A stretch of 55,000 bases of DNA from Botryococcus braunii. Its lineage: Eukaryota > Chlorophyta > Trebouxiophyceae. A model generated the notes under the pieces. It was not told where the DNA came from and searched no databases. It saw nothing but the letters and a program-made list of their open reading frames with translations. Position numbers and translations under genes: made by a program. Below are positions 1 through 9,120 of the stretch, in pieces. Position 1 is the stretch's first letter, and each line of letters begins with the position of its first letter. The stretch is from the NCBI GenBank assembly GCA_002005505.1, contig KV908499.1, positions 153,337-208,336 of the forward strand, given 5' to 3'.

Positions 1-1455
1 AGACTAACCTTAGACGAGGTACGGCAAATGGGCAGGCTGACTAGGGTGGACAAAGTGGATGGTGTATTTTGGTGTGACACCAGTGATGAAACTAAGAGTG
101 TGTTTGTGCCGGATGTGCCTGGGTTACGAGACCATGTTGTGGCATCGTGCCATGATGGAGCGTATGCTGGACACTTCGGGCAACGCAAGACCGCGAAGCT
201 GGTACAGCGTGGTTTTTATTGGCCTACCTTGTATGATGATGTTTGCAGGTATGTTAAATCCTGCGATTCATGTCAGCGAAACAAGCCGTTGTCCGGTAAG
301 CCACACGGTCTGCTCTTGCCTTTGCCCATCGCAGAAGTTCCATGGGAGCACATTTCAATGGATTATGTGATGGCCCTCCCATGTACTCAGCAGGGCAATG
401 ATGCAGTGTTGGTGGTAGTGGATAGGTTCTCTAAAATGGTTAAGTTCGTGCCGACAACAAACACTATCACAGCGGAAGGGGCAGCTCGGCTGTTCCTTGA
501 TCATGTGTTTAAAGTGTTTGGCATGCCTAAAACAATTGTTTCTGATAGAGATCCTCGGTTCACTGGCAAATTCTTTATGGACTTGTGCAAATTGTTGGGT
601 ATCAAGCAAGCTTTCTCTTCTGCGTATCATCCGCAAACGGATGGGCAGACGGAGAGGACCAACAGGGTGATGCAAGATGTGTTGAGACGCTATGTTGCGC
701 CGGATGGCAAAGACTGGGACACACATCTCTCTATGGCGGAATTCGCAGTGAATAATGCCTACCATGAGTCGATTCAATCGACGCCATTCTTTCTGAATTA
801 TGATAGACACCCACGAGTTCCCGGTCACCCAGAGTTTCGAAGCAAGGTCCCACGCGCACAAGGGGTTGAGTGCAGGCTGCAAGAGCTGTGGAAGAGGGCA
901 AAGCTTTGCCTGGAAGCAGCTGCCAGCCGGGCCAAGGCGGACGCGGATGCGCACCGGTCCTTGGTGACTTTCGTCGTGGGGGAGCAAGTGCTTCTAGCGA
1001 CGAGGTACGCTCAGCCAAAGACTGTTTTGGGAAAGAAGCTATTGCCAAGGTTCATGGGGCCATTTACTGTGACGGGTATCATTAATGAAACGACGTATCA
1101 GTTGGATCTCCCCGATAACCTCCGATGGCACAATGCTTTCCATTGTTCTTTGCTGAAGAAGTACGTGGCGGGAGGACGTGTGCAACCACCTCCAATGCCT
1201 GACATTGTAAATGGTGAGCCGGAGTACGAGGTTGCCCATATTTTGCAACATAGGGTGCGGCAAACACAGCTGGAGTTCCTCGTGGCCTGGAAAGGCTTTG
1301 CCCAGGAACGCAATTCTTGGGAGCCAGCTGAGGTCATCCTTGAAAACTGTGAAGAATTGGTCAATGCATATTGGGGACAGTCAAGGGCCCGACCAGGCAG
1401 AGCGAGGCGCGTTACCTCGGACGCTGCGCGGTCAAAACCCAATTCTTCCAGTTGA
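1..1455 (+). CDS. Element A: 3' part of Ty3/gypsy pol (integrase plus chromodomain), partial
   Basis: The frame is open to the left window edge, so this is the C-terminal part of a longer pol polyprotein; the first internal ATG is at 28. It carries the integrase HHCC zinc finger (HDGAYAGHFG, then CDSCQRNK, about residues 42-86 from that ATG), then the integrase catalytic core with Asp in MDYVMALP, Asp in SDRDPRF and Glu in DGQTERTNR. It ends in a chromodomain (YEVAHILQHR ... WKGF ... NSWEPAEVI). Integrase inserts the element cDNA; chromodomains of chromoviruses are known to steer integration to particular chromatin. The frame is intact to a TGA only 13 bases before the C1 copia insertion, so C1 hit the 3' untranslated region and did not break the protein. 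Protease, reverse transcriptase and RNase H must lie left of the window. Confidence 0.93.
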   Translation, partial: RLTLDEVRQMGRLTRVDKVDGVFWCDTSDETKSVFVPDVPGLRDHVVASCHDGAYAGHFGQRKTAKLVQRGFYWPTLYDDVCRYVKSCDSCQRNKPLSGKPHGLLLPLPIAEVPWEHISMDYVMALPCTQQGNDAVLVVVDRFSKMVKFVPTTNTITAEGAARLFLDHVFKVFGMPKTIVSDRDPRFTGKFFMDLCKLLGIKQAFSSAYHPQTDGQTERTNRVMQDVLRRYVAPDGKDWDTHLSMAEFAVNNAYHESIQSTPFFLNYDRHPRVPGHPEFRSKVPRAQGVECRLQELWKRAKLCLEAAASRAKADADAHRSLVTFVVGEQVLLATRYAQPKTVLGKKLLPRFMGPFTVTGIINETTYQLDLPDNLRWHNAFHCSLLKKYVAGGRVQPPPMPDIVNGEPEYEVAHILQHRVRQTQLEFLVAWKGFAQERNSWEPAEVILENCEELVNAYWGQSRARPGRARRVTSDAARSKPNSSS

Positions 1456-1468
1456 ATCAGTCACCTAC

Positions 1469-2162
1469 TGTTGAGTTCTGAACATTATTATTGAATGCCT
1501 TGTGCTTTAAGTGATCTTCATGTGTGCACTATTAGGATATGGGTCCATTGAGAACATAAGGTACCTTGAGACACGGCAGATTCTGGACGTTTTCGAACAT
1601 AAGGTACAATCCTATCTAGATCACACGTTTGTCGGATGAACTCTTAAGGCTGCCCCACCGGAGTGAATACCAACTGGTTGTGAAAGATGCTGGGCATCAC
1701 CAGATGCTAGTCTTGTCCGACAGTTGTGTGTGGCACTCAGCAGACAGTCGTACGGACTGTAGCTGGAGTAACTTCGTCTATTGACGACCTGTCTGCTTTG
1801 TACAGGTACGGTGCGGCAGTGTGTGTTGTATCATTGTTGCTATTGTGAGAGTGAACAAGCTTAGTGTACCCTGTAGTCACTCAAACAGATAAGGGACAGT
1901 GACTTCAGGGAGTATAGGCATGTACTTGAACGTAGCCGTCTAGAGCCTTATCTAGTGATTGCTTGATCGGTGCTTGTGTACAAGATAATGATGTAACGGA
2001 ACTGGTTGTGAAAGATGCTGGGCATCACCAGATGCTAGTCTTGTCCGACAGTTGTGTGTGGCACTCAGCAGACAGTCGTACGGACTGTAGCTGGAGTAAC
2101 TTCGTCTATTGACGACCTGTCTGCTTTGTACAGGGAAAGCCGATTGCCCATAACCTTTCAGA
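1469..2162 (+). repeat. C1 5' LTR (694 bp)
   Basis: Identical to the C1 3' LTR apart from the terminal dinucleotide region. It holds two copies of CATAAGGTAC (1555-1564 and 1598-1607) in its first 140 bases and two copies of a 134-bp block. Its last bases include GCCCATAACC, the reverse complement of the start of the adjacent primer binding site. Confidence 0.95.
1673..2134 (+). repeat. 134-bp direct duplication inside the copia LTR
   Basis: The blocks at 1673-1806 and 2001-2134 match over 134 bases with an offset of 328. They include GTCCGACAG and an inverted motif ACAGTC/GACTGT. LTRs of copies C2 (3' end) and C3 (5' end) are 366 bp, exactly 328 shorter, as expected if recombination between the two blocks removed one unit. 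Confidence 0.9.
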
Positions 2163-2177
2163 GGTTATGGGCCCACG
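2163..2177 (+). promoter_or_regulatory. C1 primer binding site: half-tRNA initiator Met type
   Basis: GGTTATGGGCCCACG directly follows the 5' LTR. Its complement CGTGGGCCCATAACC matches the anticodon arm of eukaryotic initiator tRNA-Met (CAU inside GGGCCCAUAACC). Drosophila copia and yeast Ty5 are known to prime from an internal cut of this tRNA. The following bases to about 2194 are complementary to a D-arm-like sequence (GGCTCAGCTGGAAG), so pairing may extend along the tRNA 5' half. From there to the gag ATG lies a leader in which I recognise nothing else. Confidence 0.85.
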
Positions 2178-2552
2178 CCCTTCCAGCTGAGCCAAGTAAA
2201 AGCAGGAGTGAAGGTCGTCTACGGATGGGTCAGACGTAAGCGTCAACAAAGGAGCTCGAGCATGGCGCAGCGGCGCAAGGGAACTCGAGTGTACCAGGAC
2301 CATTATCTTACTCACAGTTTACCTTTCTGGGAAATTCATAATTGAAGTTTTAGCTGTGCTTTATCATTCATAGACGTTGTCTAGAAGCACTGAGTGAGTC
2401 GGGCCGGACTCCGGCGCAAACTTCTGAGGGGAACATATCTGCTACTACTGTGCAAGACTGGCTGGTAAATTTCCATGACATGGAGGGAATTGTAGGGTAT
2501 TGCTGCATTCCAGAAGTTTATGAGTAAGTTTGGCTGGTGAAGTGACAATAGT

Positions 2553-5495
2553 ATGACAAAAAGGGGCAAAGAAAAGGAAAGTAGCAGTGAAACAGCAATG
2601 TCTCAACCTGGAGAAGTCAGTGGGGCCACTCCAGGGCAGTCTATGACCGGGACACAATCAGCCACTGCAGAACCAAAGGTGGAGATTGACAAGGCAGCCT
2701 ACATCCCCAATACCTCTAATCCAAAGATGACTGTCATGCTTGATGATGGAGGGCGCAATTTTGAATTTTGGTATGAAAATTTGGAGGCGTGCGCAAACAC
2801 CAAGGGGGTCAGAGCGGCTTTGGAGAGGCCAATGCCAGGGTCGGTGGAGAACTCAGCCATCAAGCAGTGGCTGATCCAGTCAGTTCCAGTCATCTGGCAT
2901 TCTCAGATCTCATGCCACAAAGCAGCGTTCGACTTCATCGCGTGGGTGAAGAACAGTCACACTGGAGGGAGCAACCAAGACATCAACCTTGAGTGGTACA
3001 AGGAAATGGAGCAGGGCATCAAGACAGGGGAGACACTCAAGGTCTACCTCTACAGAATGATGGATCTGGCTACAAGTCTCAGAAACAACGCGTTCATCCT
3101 CTTGGACCACAATGTTGGGGAGCTGATGGTGAAGGGCCTCCCTCCTGTGCTGAGGCTCGAGTCCCTGGAGGTTATGGCAACCGACAAGCCGCCATTGGAG
3201 CTGATTCAAAGAATCCTGCGCGCCGCAGCCAGCCGTGGGTACAAGGACCCACCTGCAGAGGGAACACCTCAGGCCATGGCAGCTGCAGCAGTGGCTGGTC
3301 CCTCTGGGGGGGTAGCTGGAGCGTCATCAAGCGCTGGAGCTGCACCAGGAGTGGGAGCAGTACCGGGAGTTGGAGCAGCACTACCAGCAAACGAACAGCC
3401 TCCCGCTGGCCCCTCTGCAACTACTTTTGGTGGCAGGGGGCGTGGACCTGGCAGGGCAAGAAGGCCCAGAGAGGAGCTTACATGCCACTTCTGCAAGGCA
3501 AAGGGCCACTTCATGACTGACTGCGGACCGCTCAGGCAGCTGCAGGCTCTGCATCAAAACATGCAAGCGGCAAGCGTTGGGCCTGCAGCTTACTGGGGCC
3601 AGGGAGGCCCACAGTCGTCTCCTCAAGCCTGGTGGGACCATGGATCTGGCCGGGGTGGCCCGCCTTCATCCGCTTCCAGCCCTGGACCTCCTTCAGCATA
3701 TAACTATCCAACAAGTCAACACACGTTTCCGGGGTGGCATTTACCACCTCCACCCCCTCCTTCTGGTGAGGCGATGTTTATCTCTCTCAATGTGCTTGCC
3801 CCAACTTCGCATGGAGCTAGCAGCACATCTTGGTTAATAGATAGTGGTGCCTCTGTGCATATAGTCAATGATCTCTCATTGCTCCATAATCCAGTTATGC
3901 ATAGACAGCCTCTTCCTCTGCACTTGGCAACCTCAGACGCCAAGGGAGGAATCATTGCATCTGGGTCTGTATGCCTTGTGAATGCAAGGCACGAAGTATT
4001 CTGGCTGCACAATGTGCAGTGTGTTCCTTCTGCGCATACCAACCTCATTTCAGTCACTGGTGCAATTCAGGATGGAGCATCTTTCCTGACTGACACTGCA
4101 GGTGGTTACACAGCCATGAAGGGACCTGAAGGGTGGTGTGGAGATATCACCCGCGCACGAGGTCTGTTTTTTTTGGAGTTTGTTAGTCCTGTCAGAGGGC
4201 AGCAAGTTGGCTGCAGACATATTGATCACATGGCTCAGGCGTCTCATCTTAGGAAAGGACACGTGTGTAGCGAGAGATCTCTGTGGCATGCTAGGTTAGG
4301 TCATCCTGGTGCCAGCAGCATGCAGAGGTTCTCCAAGGAAGATCTGGTTACAGGAATCAATATCTCCCTTGCTCCCTGCTCTGAGTGCCCCAAGCACTGT
4401 GAATCGTGTATACAAGGGAAACACTCCAGACCTCCTTTCCCTGTATCTTCCAGGCCTGCACATCACCCACTCGATAGAGTCCATGTGGATACTGTGGGTC
4501 CCATATCACCTCCTGCCATCACAGGTGAACGATATTGGGTCACTGTAGTGGATGAAAGTTCACACCAAGTTGCCTCCCTGCTTGTGAAGTCAAAGGATTG
4601 CATCCCAAAGGCTGTGATAGACCTGCTCCGTTTTTGGCAGACCCAACGAGGCACGGTTGTGAAGTGTGTGAGGACTGACAGGGGTTCAGAGTTCCTGAAC
4701 CAGCAATTCAAAGAGTTTTGTGCTCAGCAGGGCACTAAGATGGAGTCCTCAGCGCCCTACACGCCTCAGCAGAATGGGGTGGCGGAGAGGATGAATAGGA
4801 CCCTGAAGGAGCGAACAAGGACTCTGTTGGTCCATGCTGCAGCAGACCCCTCCCTTTGGAAGGAGGCGCTTGAGACAGCTACCCTCCTCTACAATGTGGG
4901 TCCTACTTCAGGCAGGTCCCTGACCCCCATGGAATTATTCTTTGGTGTCAAACCTGATGTGTCTGTGCTGCGCACGTTTGGCTGTGTAGCCCATGTGCAC
5001 ATTCCCAGTGGCCAAAGGTCTGTTTTTGGGCCCAAGACCATCCCTGGGATGTTTACTGGTTATTGTCCCCAGTCTAAAGCGTATCGTGTGTACGTGGGGA
5101 ATGGAGTGTGGAAGGAGAGTAGGGACGTCAGCTTTATCGAGCACTTGAGGGGGGCTGAGAGAGTGGGTCTATCAAAGGTCCAGCCTGGGTCTGTCTATGA
5201 TTCTAGGATATCACCCCCCTTGGCAGTGAGAATCTGGCAACGCCTCAAGCAATTCCCTCTGCTGCTCCACCCACGTTCTGGGATGAGGAGGATGACCATG
5301 GAGTGGAGACGCTTTCCACTGGGGCTCCTGGGACCTCTGGACTTTGTGCTGGGGATCAGTCTGGAGACGGGACTACAGCAGCACATGACCAAGGAAACCC
5401 CACCAGCCTGGATTCTACTGTTGGGACCCCAGAACCATCTCAGCACTCGTGGTCGGTGCTTGAGCATATGCAGAATCTGGCCAGGGGGGGTGTAG
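2553..5495 (+). CDS. C1 copia gag-protease-integrase
   Basis: The ATG at 2553 is the first in a long open frame (980 codons). Gag comes first, with an Ala/Gly/Pro-rich stretch and one CCHC zinc knuckle, CHFCKAKGHFMTDC (about residue 311), that binds genomic RNA. Next come retropepsin DSGAS (about 430), the pre-integrase zinc region (LWHARLGH ... CESC, about 575-620) and the integrase core with Asp in DRVHVDTVG, Asp in RTDRGSEF and Glu in NGVAERMNR. A run of six C at 5214-5219 ends the correct frame; copy C2 has seven C and reads straight through. The residues after about 889 are therefore out of frame. With seven C the whole gag-pol would be a single polyprotein of about 1,737 residues, the usual copia arrangement. 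Confidence 0.93.
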   Translation: MTKRGKEKESSSETAMSQPGEVSGATPGQSMTGTQSATAEPKVEIDKAAYIPNTSNPKMTVMLDDGGRNFEFWYENLEACANTKGVRAALERPMPGSVENSAIKQWLIQSVPVIWHSQISCHKAAFDFIAWVKNSHTGGSNQDINLEWYKEMEQGIKTGETLKVYLYRMMDLATSLRNNAFILLDHNVGELMVKGLPPVLRLESLEVMATDKPPLELIQRILRAAASRGYKDPPAEGTPQAMAAAAVAGPSGGVAGASSSAGAAPGVGAVPGVGAALPANEQPPAGPSATTFGGRGRGPGRARRPREELTCHFCKAKGHFMTDCGPLRQLQALHQNMQAASVGPAAYWGQGGPQSSPQAWWDHGSGRGGPPSSASSPGPPSAYNYPTSQHTFPGWHLPPPPPPSGEAMFISLNVLAPTSHGASSTSWLIDSGASVHIVNDLSLLHNPVMHRQPLPLHLATSDAKGGIIASGSVCLVNARHEVFWLHNVQCVPSAHTNLISVTGAIQDGASFLTDTAGGYTAMKGPEGWCGDITRARGLFFLEFVSPVRGQQVGCRHIDHMAQASHLRKGHVCSERSLWHARLGHPGASSMQRFSKEDLVTGINISLAPCSECPKHCESCIQGKHSRPPFPVSSRPAHHPLDRVHVDTVGPISPPAITGERYWVTVVDESSHQVASLLVKSKDCIPKAVIDLLRFWQTQRGTVVKCVRTDRGSEFLNQQFKEFCAQQGTKMESSAPYTPQQNGVAERMNRTLKERTRTLLVHAAADPSLWKEALETATLLYNVGPTSGRSLTPMELFFGVKPDVSVLRTFGCVAHVHIPSGQRSVFGPKTIPGMFTGYCPQSKAYRVYVGNGVWKESRDVSFIEHLRGAERVGLSKVQPGSVYDSRISPPLAVRIWQRLKQFPLLLHPRSGMRRMTMEWRRFPLGLLGPLDFVLGISLETGLQQHMTKETPPAWILLLGPQNHLSTRGRCLSICRIWPGGV

Positions 5496-7765
5496 AAACT
5501 CAATCCCAGGTAGAAAAAATGCAGAAGGTACAAGAGGGGTTGCGAATGCAGGGGAAGTCACAAATTCCCCTTCCTCCAGGGACCACCCTTACAAGGGAGC
5601 AGCGTTATGTACAGCGCGTGGCTAGGAGAGAGCATTCTGACATCCCATTGCATGCCCCTGACCCAGGTCAGGCAATTGTGAGTGAGCCAAACATGGTTGG
5701 TCTCCCTGATATGCAGGGGCAGGTTGAGACAGTCGAGGCTATGTTCGGTGCAGATGTAAGAGATGAGAGCAGTGGGTTAGACATGCCAGCAGTAGGGGAA
5801 GCTGGTGCCCAATCCCAGTCACTGGCTAGTCATGCTTATGGTGTGCAGGCTGACATTGTAGGCGCAGCTCAGGCAAGTCTGGGTAGTGTGCCCAAGTGTG
5901 AGTCCAGGAGAGAGAGAGAGCTGCTGCTCCCCTCTGCATTGCGGAAGGTGCGAGAATGTAAGGGTGCTGCACATGAGTCCAGTAGTCAAGGAGAGAGAGA
6001 GAGACTTGAGAAGGAATCAGATAATCCCGGCAGTACTGCCCAGTCCCAGCATAAGGTACATAATGTACCTTATTCTGGCAACCAGGGAGAGAGAGAGAGA
6101 GAAGGGAACAGCATCAGTAAGGCTGACAGCCCTGCTGCACCACAGCATAAGGTACAGAGTGTACCTTCTGTCACGTTGGGAAAAGTTCACGTGCCCTCAA
6201 ACTTGAGGGAAGCCCAGCGCTCACCTCAGTGGGAGTTTTGGCAGCAGGCAATGCAAGAGGAGATGGAGTCTTTAGACACCCATGAGGTTATGCAGTATGT
6301 GGAAAGACCCCATGGGCAGAAAGTTATCCCTGTTCATTGGATTTTTTCTACAAAAAACGATGCACATGGGAATGTCACTCGGTTTAAAGCAAGATTGGTT
6401 GCCCAGGGTTGCAGACAGATTCCTGGTATAGATGTTGGTGAGGTTTTTGCACCTACCAGCAGCTATGGTGCTAGGAGAGCTGTGCTGGCAGTGGCTGCCA
6501 CACAAAATCTTGAGATCCACCAAGTGGATATCAAGACAGCTTTTCTCAATGGGGAGTTGGAGGAAGAGGTCTATGTGACCCAACCACCAGGATTTGAGAA
6601 TGGCAACACGAGAGTTGTGTGCAAGCTCAGGAAGGCACTCTACGGTCTTAAGCAAGCCCCACGGGCTTGGCACAAGACCTTGAGCGACAAGTTGAGCGTG
6701 ATGGGGTATAGTGTGTGCAAGAGCGACGCTGGGGTATACATCAGGAGGGCCCCTGATGGTAATCTGTCGTTTATTCTTGTTTATGTCGATGATCTTCTCA
6801 TAGTTGCCAGAGTGGTTGCAGAGATTGAGTGGGGGAAAGAGTTATTGAAGAAGGACTTCACCATCCATGATTTGGGAGAGGTGAATGATTTCCTGGGGTG
6901 TCAGGTCCTACGCAATAGAGTTCAGGGCACTATTTCCATGAGTTGCACTCCCAAGATTGATGCTCTTGTGGAGAAGTTTGGCGTTGCTGATGATGGACGT
7001 GGGGTTGATACCCCCATGTCCAAGGACTTCGTGGCTAGCAGCAGACCCGAGTCCTCAGATGGTATGTCACATGGGGCTGGTACCCCTCTGCCACCTGGTC
7101 ATCGATACTGCGAGTTAATTGGATCGTTACTGTACATAGCCAATACGACCCGGCCTGACATTTCTCAGGCTGTTGGAGTGTTGTCAAGGTATAGAATGAC
7201 ACCCACTACCTCACACTGGAATGAGGCCATTCGAGTGCTGAAGTACTTGAGAGATACCAGAGAGTTAGCTCTTACTCTGGGTGGAAAGGGCCCTGAGCTA
7301 GAAGGCTATGTTGATGCCGACTATGCTGGGGACCTGGACCACAGGTATTCCACCACTGGCTATGTTCTATCAGTCTATGGTAGTGCCGTGGTTTGGGGAA
7401 GCAAGAAGCAGAGCTCAGTTGCTACCTCAACTGTGCAAGCTGAGTTTATGGCAGCTGGCCATATTGTGAAGGAAGCCAACTGGCTAAGGGGCTTCTTGGA
7501 AGAGATAGGGGCTGCACCTTGGAGGGTCAAAATTTTCTGTGACAACCAAGGATGCATTTCTAATTTACGGAACCCCCTGTATTCCAAATTCACAAAGCAC
7601 GTTGCAGTAAGCTTCCACTACGCTAGGGAAGCTATGGCACTTGGGCAGGTAGATATCCTCTATGTGGAATCTGCACGCAATGTGGCTGACATTATGACCA
7701 AGCCACTTGCCAAGCCCGTGTTTGTTGGTCATCGTGATTCACTAGGTTTGAGAAGATACACTTAA
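5303..7765 (+). CDS. C1 copia reverse transcriptase-RNase H
   Basis: This continues the polyprotein in the next frame after the C-run; the ATG at 5303 is internal to the C2 equivalent and is probably not a real start. A linker of about 290 residues contains repeated GERERE-type stretches and two QHKV..VP motifs. It is followed by reverse transcriptase (VDIKTAFLNGEL, ALYGLKQAPRAW, catalytic YVDD at about residue 494) and copia-type RNase H (EGYVDADYAG, TSTVQAEFMA, DNQG, NVADIMTKPL). The frame is intact to TAA just before the polypurine tract. It copies element RNA to cDNA in virus-like particles. Confidence 0.93.
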   Translation: METLSTGAPGTSGLCAGDQSGDGTTAAHDQGNPTSLDSTVGTPEPSQHSWSVLEHMQNLARGGVETQSQVEKMQKVQEGLRMQGKSQIPLPPGTTLTREQRYVQRVARREHSDIPLHAPDPGQAIVSEPNMVGLPDMQGQVETVEAMFGADVRDESSGLDMPAVGEAGAQSQSLASHAYGVQADIVGAAQASLGSVPKCESRRERELLLPSALRKVRECKGAAHESSSQGERERLEKESDNPGSTAQSQHKVHNVPYSGNQGEREREGNSISKADSPAAPQHKVQSVPSVTLGKVHVPSNLREAQRSPQWEFWQQAMQEEMESLDTHEVMQYVERPHGQKVIPVHWIFSTKNDAHGNVTRFKARLVAQGCRQIPGIDVGEVFAPTSSYGARRAVLAVAATQNLEIHQVDIKTAFLNGELEEEVYVTQPPGFENGNTRVVCKLRKALYGLKQAPRAWHKTLSDKLSVMGYSVCKSDAGVYIRRAPDGNLSFILVYVDDLLIVARVVAEIEWGKELLKKDFTIHDLGEVNDFLGCQVLRNRVQGTISMSCTPKIDALVEKFGVADDGRGVDTPMSKDFVASSRPESSDGMSHGAGTPLPPGHRYCELIGSLLYIANTTRPDISQAVGVLSRYRMTPTTSHWNEAIRVLKYLRDTRELALTLGGKGPELEGYVDADYAGDLDHRYSTTGYVLSVYGSAVVWGSKKQSSVATSTVQAEFMAAGHIVKEANWLRGFLEEIGAAPWRVKIFCDNQGCISNLRNPLYSKFTKHVAVSFHYAREAMALGQVDILYVESARNVADIMTKPLAKPVFVGHRDSLGLRRYT
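6050..6167 (+). repeat. LTR motif CATAAGGTAC repeated inside pol as two hairpins
   Basis: CATAAGGTAC at 6050-6059 and 6146-6155 is each followed by its inverse (GTACCTTAT at 6065; GTACCTT at 6161). This gives stems of 9 and 7 bp with five-base loops. The same 10-mer occurs twice in the LTR. The block encodes the QHKV..VP repeats. Confidence 0.7.
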
Positions 7766-7772
7766 AGCATGC

Positions 7773-7785
7773 AGGCAAGGGGAAG
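7773..7785 (+). promoter_or_regulatory. C1 polypurine tract
   Basis: AGGCAAGGGGAAG abuts the 3' LTR, the expected place for the plus-strand DNA primer. Confidence 0.8.
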
Positions 7786-8479
7786 TGTTGAGTTCTGAAC
7801 ATTATTATTGAATGCCTTGTGCTTTAAGTGATCTTCATGTGTGCACTATTAGGATATGGGTCCATTGAGAACATAAGGTACCTTGAGACACGGCAGATTC
7901 TGGACGTTTTCGAACATAAGGTACAATCCTATCTAGATCACACGTTTGTCGGATGAACTCTTAAGGCTGCCCCACCGGAGTGAATACCAACTGGTTGTGA
8001 AAGATGCTGGGCATCACCAGATGCTAGTCTTGTCCGACAGTTGTGTGTGGCACTCAGCAGACAGTCGTACGGACTGTAGCTGGAGTAACTTCGTCTATTG
8101 ACGACCTGTCTGCTTTGTACAGGTACGGTGCGGCAGTGTGTGTTGTATCATTGTTGCTATTGTGAGAGTGAACAAGCTTAGTGTACCCTGTAGTCACTCA
8201 AACAGATAAGGGACAGTGACTTCAGGGAGTATAGGCATGTACTTGAACGTAGCCGTCTAGAGCCTTATCTAGTGATTGCTTGATCGGTGCTTGTGTACAA
8301 GATAATGATGTAACGGAACTGGTTGTGAAAGATGCTGGGCATCACCAGATGCTAGTCTTGTCCGACAGTTGTGTGTGGCACTCAGCAGACAGTCGTACGG
8401 ACTGTAGCTGGAGTAACTTCGTCTATTGACGACCTGTCTGCTTTGTACAGGGAAAGCCGATTGCCCATAACCTTTCACA
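7786..8479 (+). repeat. C1 3' LTR (694 bp)
   Basis: Partner of the 5' LTR, starting TGTTGAG and ending TTTCACA. It is followed by the target-site duplication cctac. Confidence 0.95.
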
Positions 8480-8484
8480 CCTAC

Positions 8485-8863
8485 GACGGGTCCCGGGTGG
8501 GGGCTGTGAGGATTGATCTGTAACGCGGGATGTTTCTGACAGTGAAAACATCCAAATCCACAGGCAGAGCTTTGCGGGGCGCGGCTTTGCATATTGTCCG
8601 TGATCATCTCAGACGTGGGGGACGCTCTGCGTTGTGTACAACTGGTTGGACGAGGGATGTGACGCTTGTTCGCGGGCTTCCTCCCTGTGGCTGAGTGCAT
8701 GCACACTGCACTAAAACTGGGGAGTTCATGTGGGTGGACGGGGGGCGTGGCGACCCTCAAAACCAGTGTCGTAGCTTTAGTGCGTAAAAGAGCGCATATC
8801 GCCTGGCCGGCTGGACCCTAAACCTATCATGAACACGGAAGGTCAACATGTTGATTTGTTGAT
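8485..8863 (+). other. Element A 3' untranslated region, first part
   Basis: Sequence between the right TSD of C1 and the left LTR of B, with no coding frame of note. It is assigned to element A because both neighbours are younger insertions with clean TSDs. The last five bases, ttgat, are the left TSD of B. Confidence 0.6.
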
Positions 8864-9118
8864 TGTAGCATTTCCTAGGGTCTAATGCTCTAGTATGGTC
8901 CTTGGCATTGCTCTATGACTTGCCATGTGATCTGAGTTCGCAGTACAACCTCGCTCAGGTAGTTCGCTCGGTTGCCCGACTACACGTCTGTGGCAGTACA
9001 CTGTACATTCAACCCTGGATGGCATTAAGGGTGGACCTGCGGCTCATTCATGTAACACTCTTTCCGTGCACATCACGAATTGTCTGATTCCTAAACTCTC
9101 TTCCGCTGATATACTACA
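8864..9118 (+). repeat. B 5' LTR (255 bp)
   Basis: Runs from TGTAGCATTTCC to GATATACTACA with TG...CA ends and matches 14929-15183. I see no convincing TATA box. Confidence 0.95.
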
Positions 9119-9120
9119 TT

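Larger units (their letters stand above)
1469..8479 (+). mobile_element. Ty1/copia element C1, near-complete
   Basis: Two 694-bp LTRs beginning TGTTGAG and ending TTCACA bound an internal region with gag, protease, integrase, reverse transcriptase and RNase H in copia order. The 5-base target-site duplication cctac lies at 1464-1468 and 8480-8484. The LTRs differ at one base that I noticed (the 5' copy ends CAGA, the 3' copy CACA), so the insertion is recent. The only coding defect seen is a one-base frame change between integrase and reverse transcriptase. It sits in the 3' untranslated region of gypsy element A. Confidence 0.95.

Noticed and set aside
8519..8863. An extra LTR starting TGTAACGCGGG
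   Set aside because: No purine tract before it, no matching second copy, and no PBS after it.
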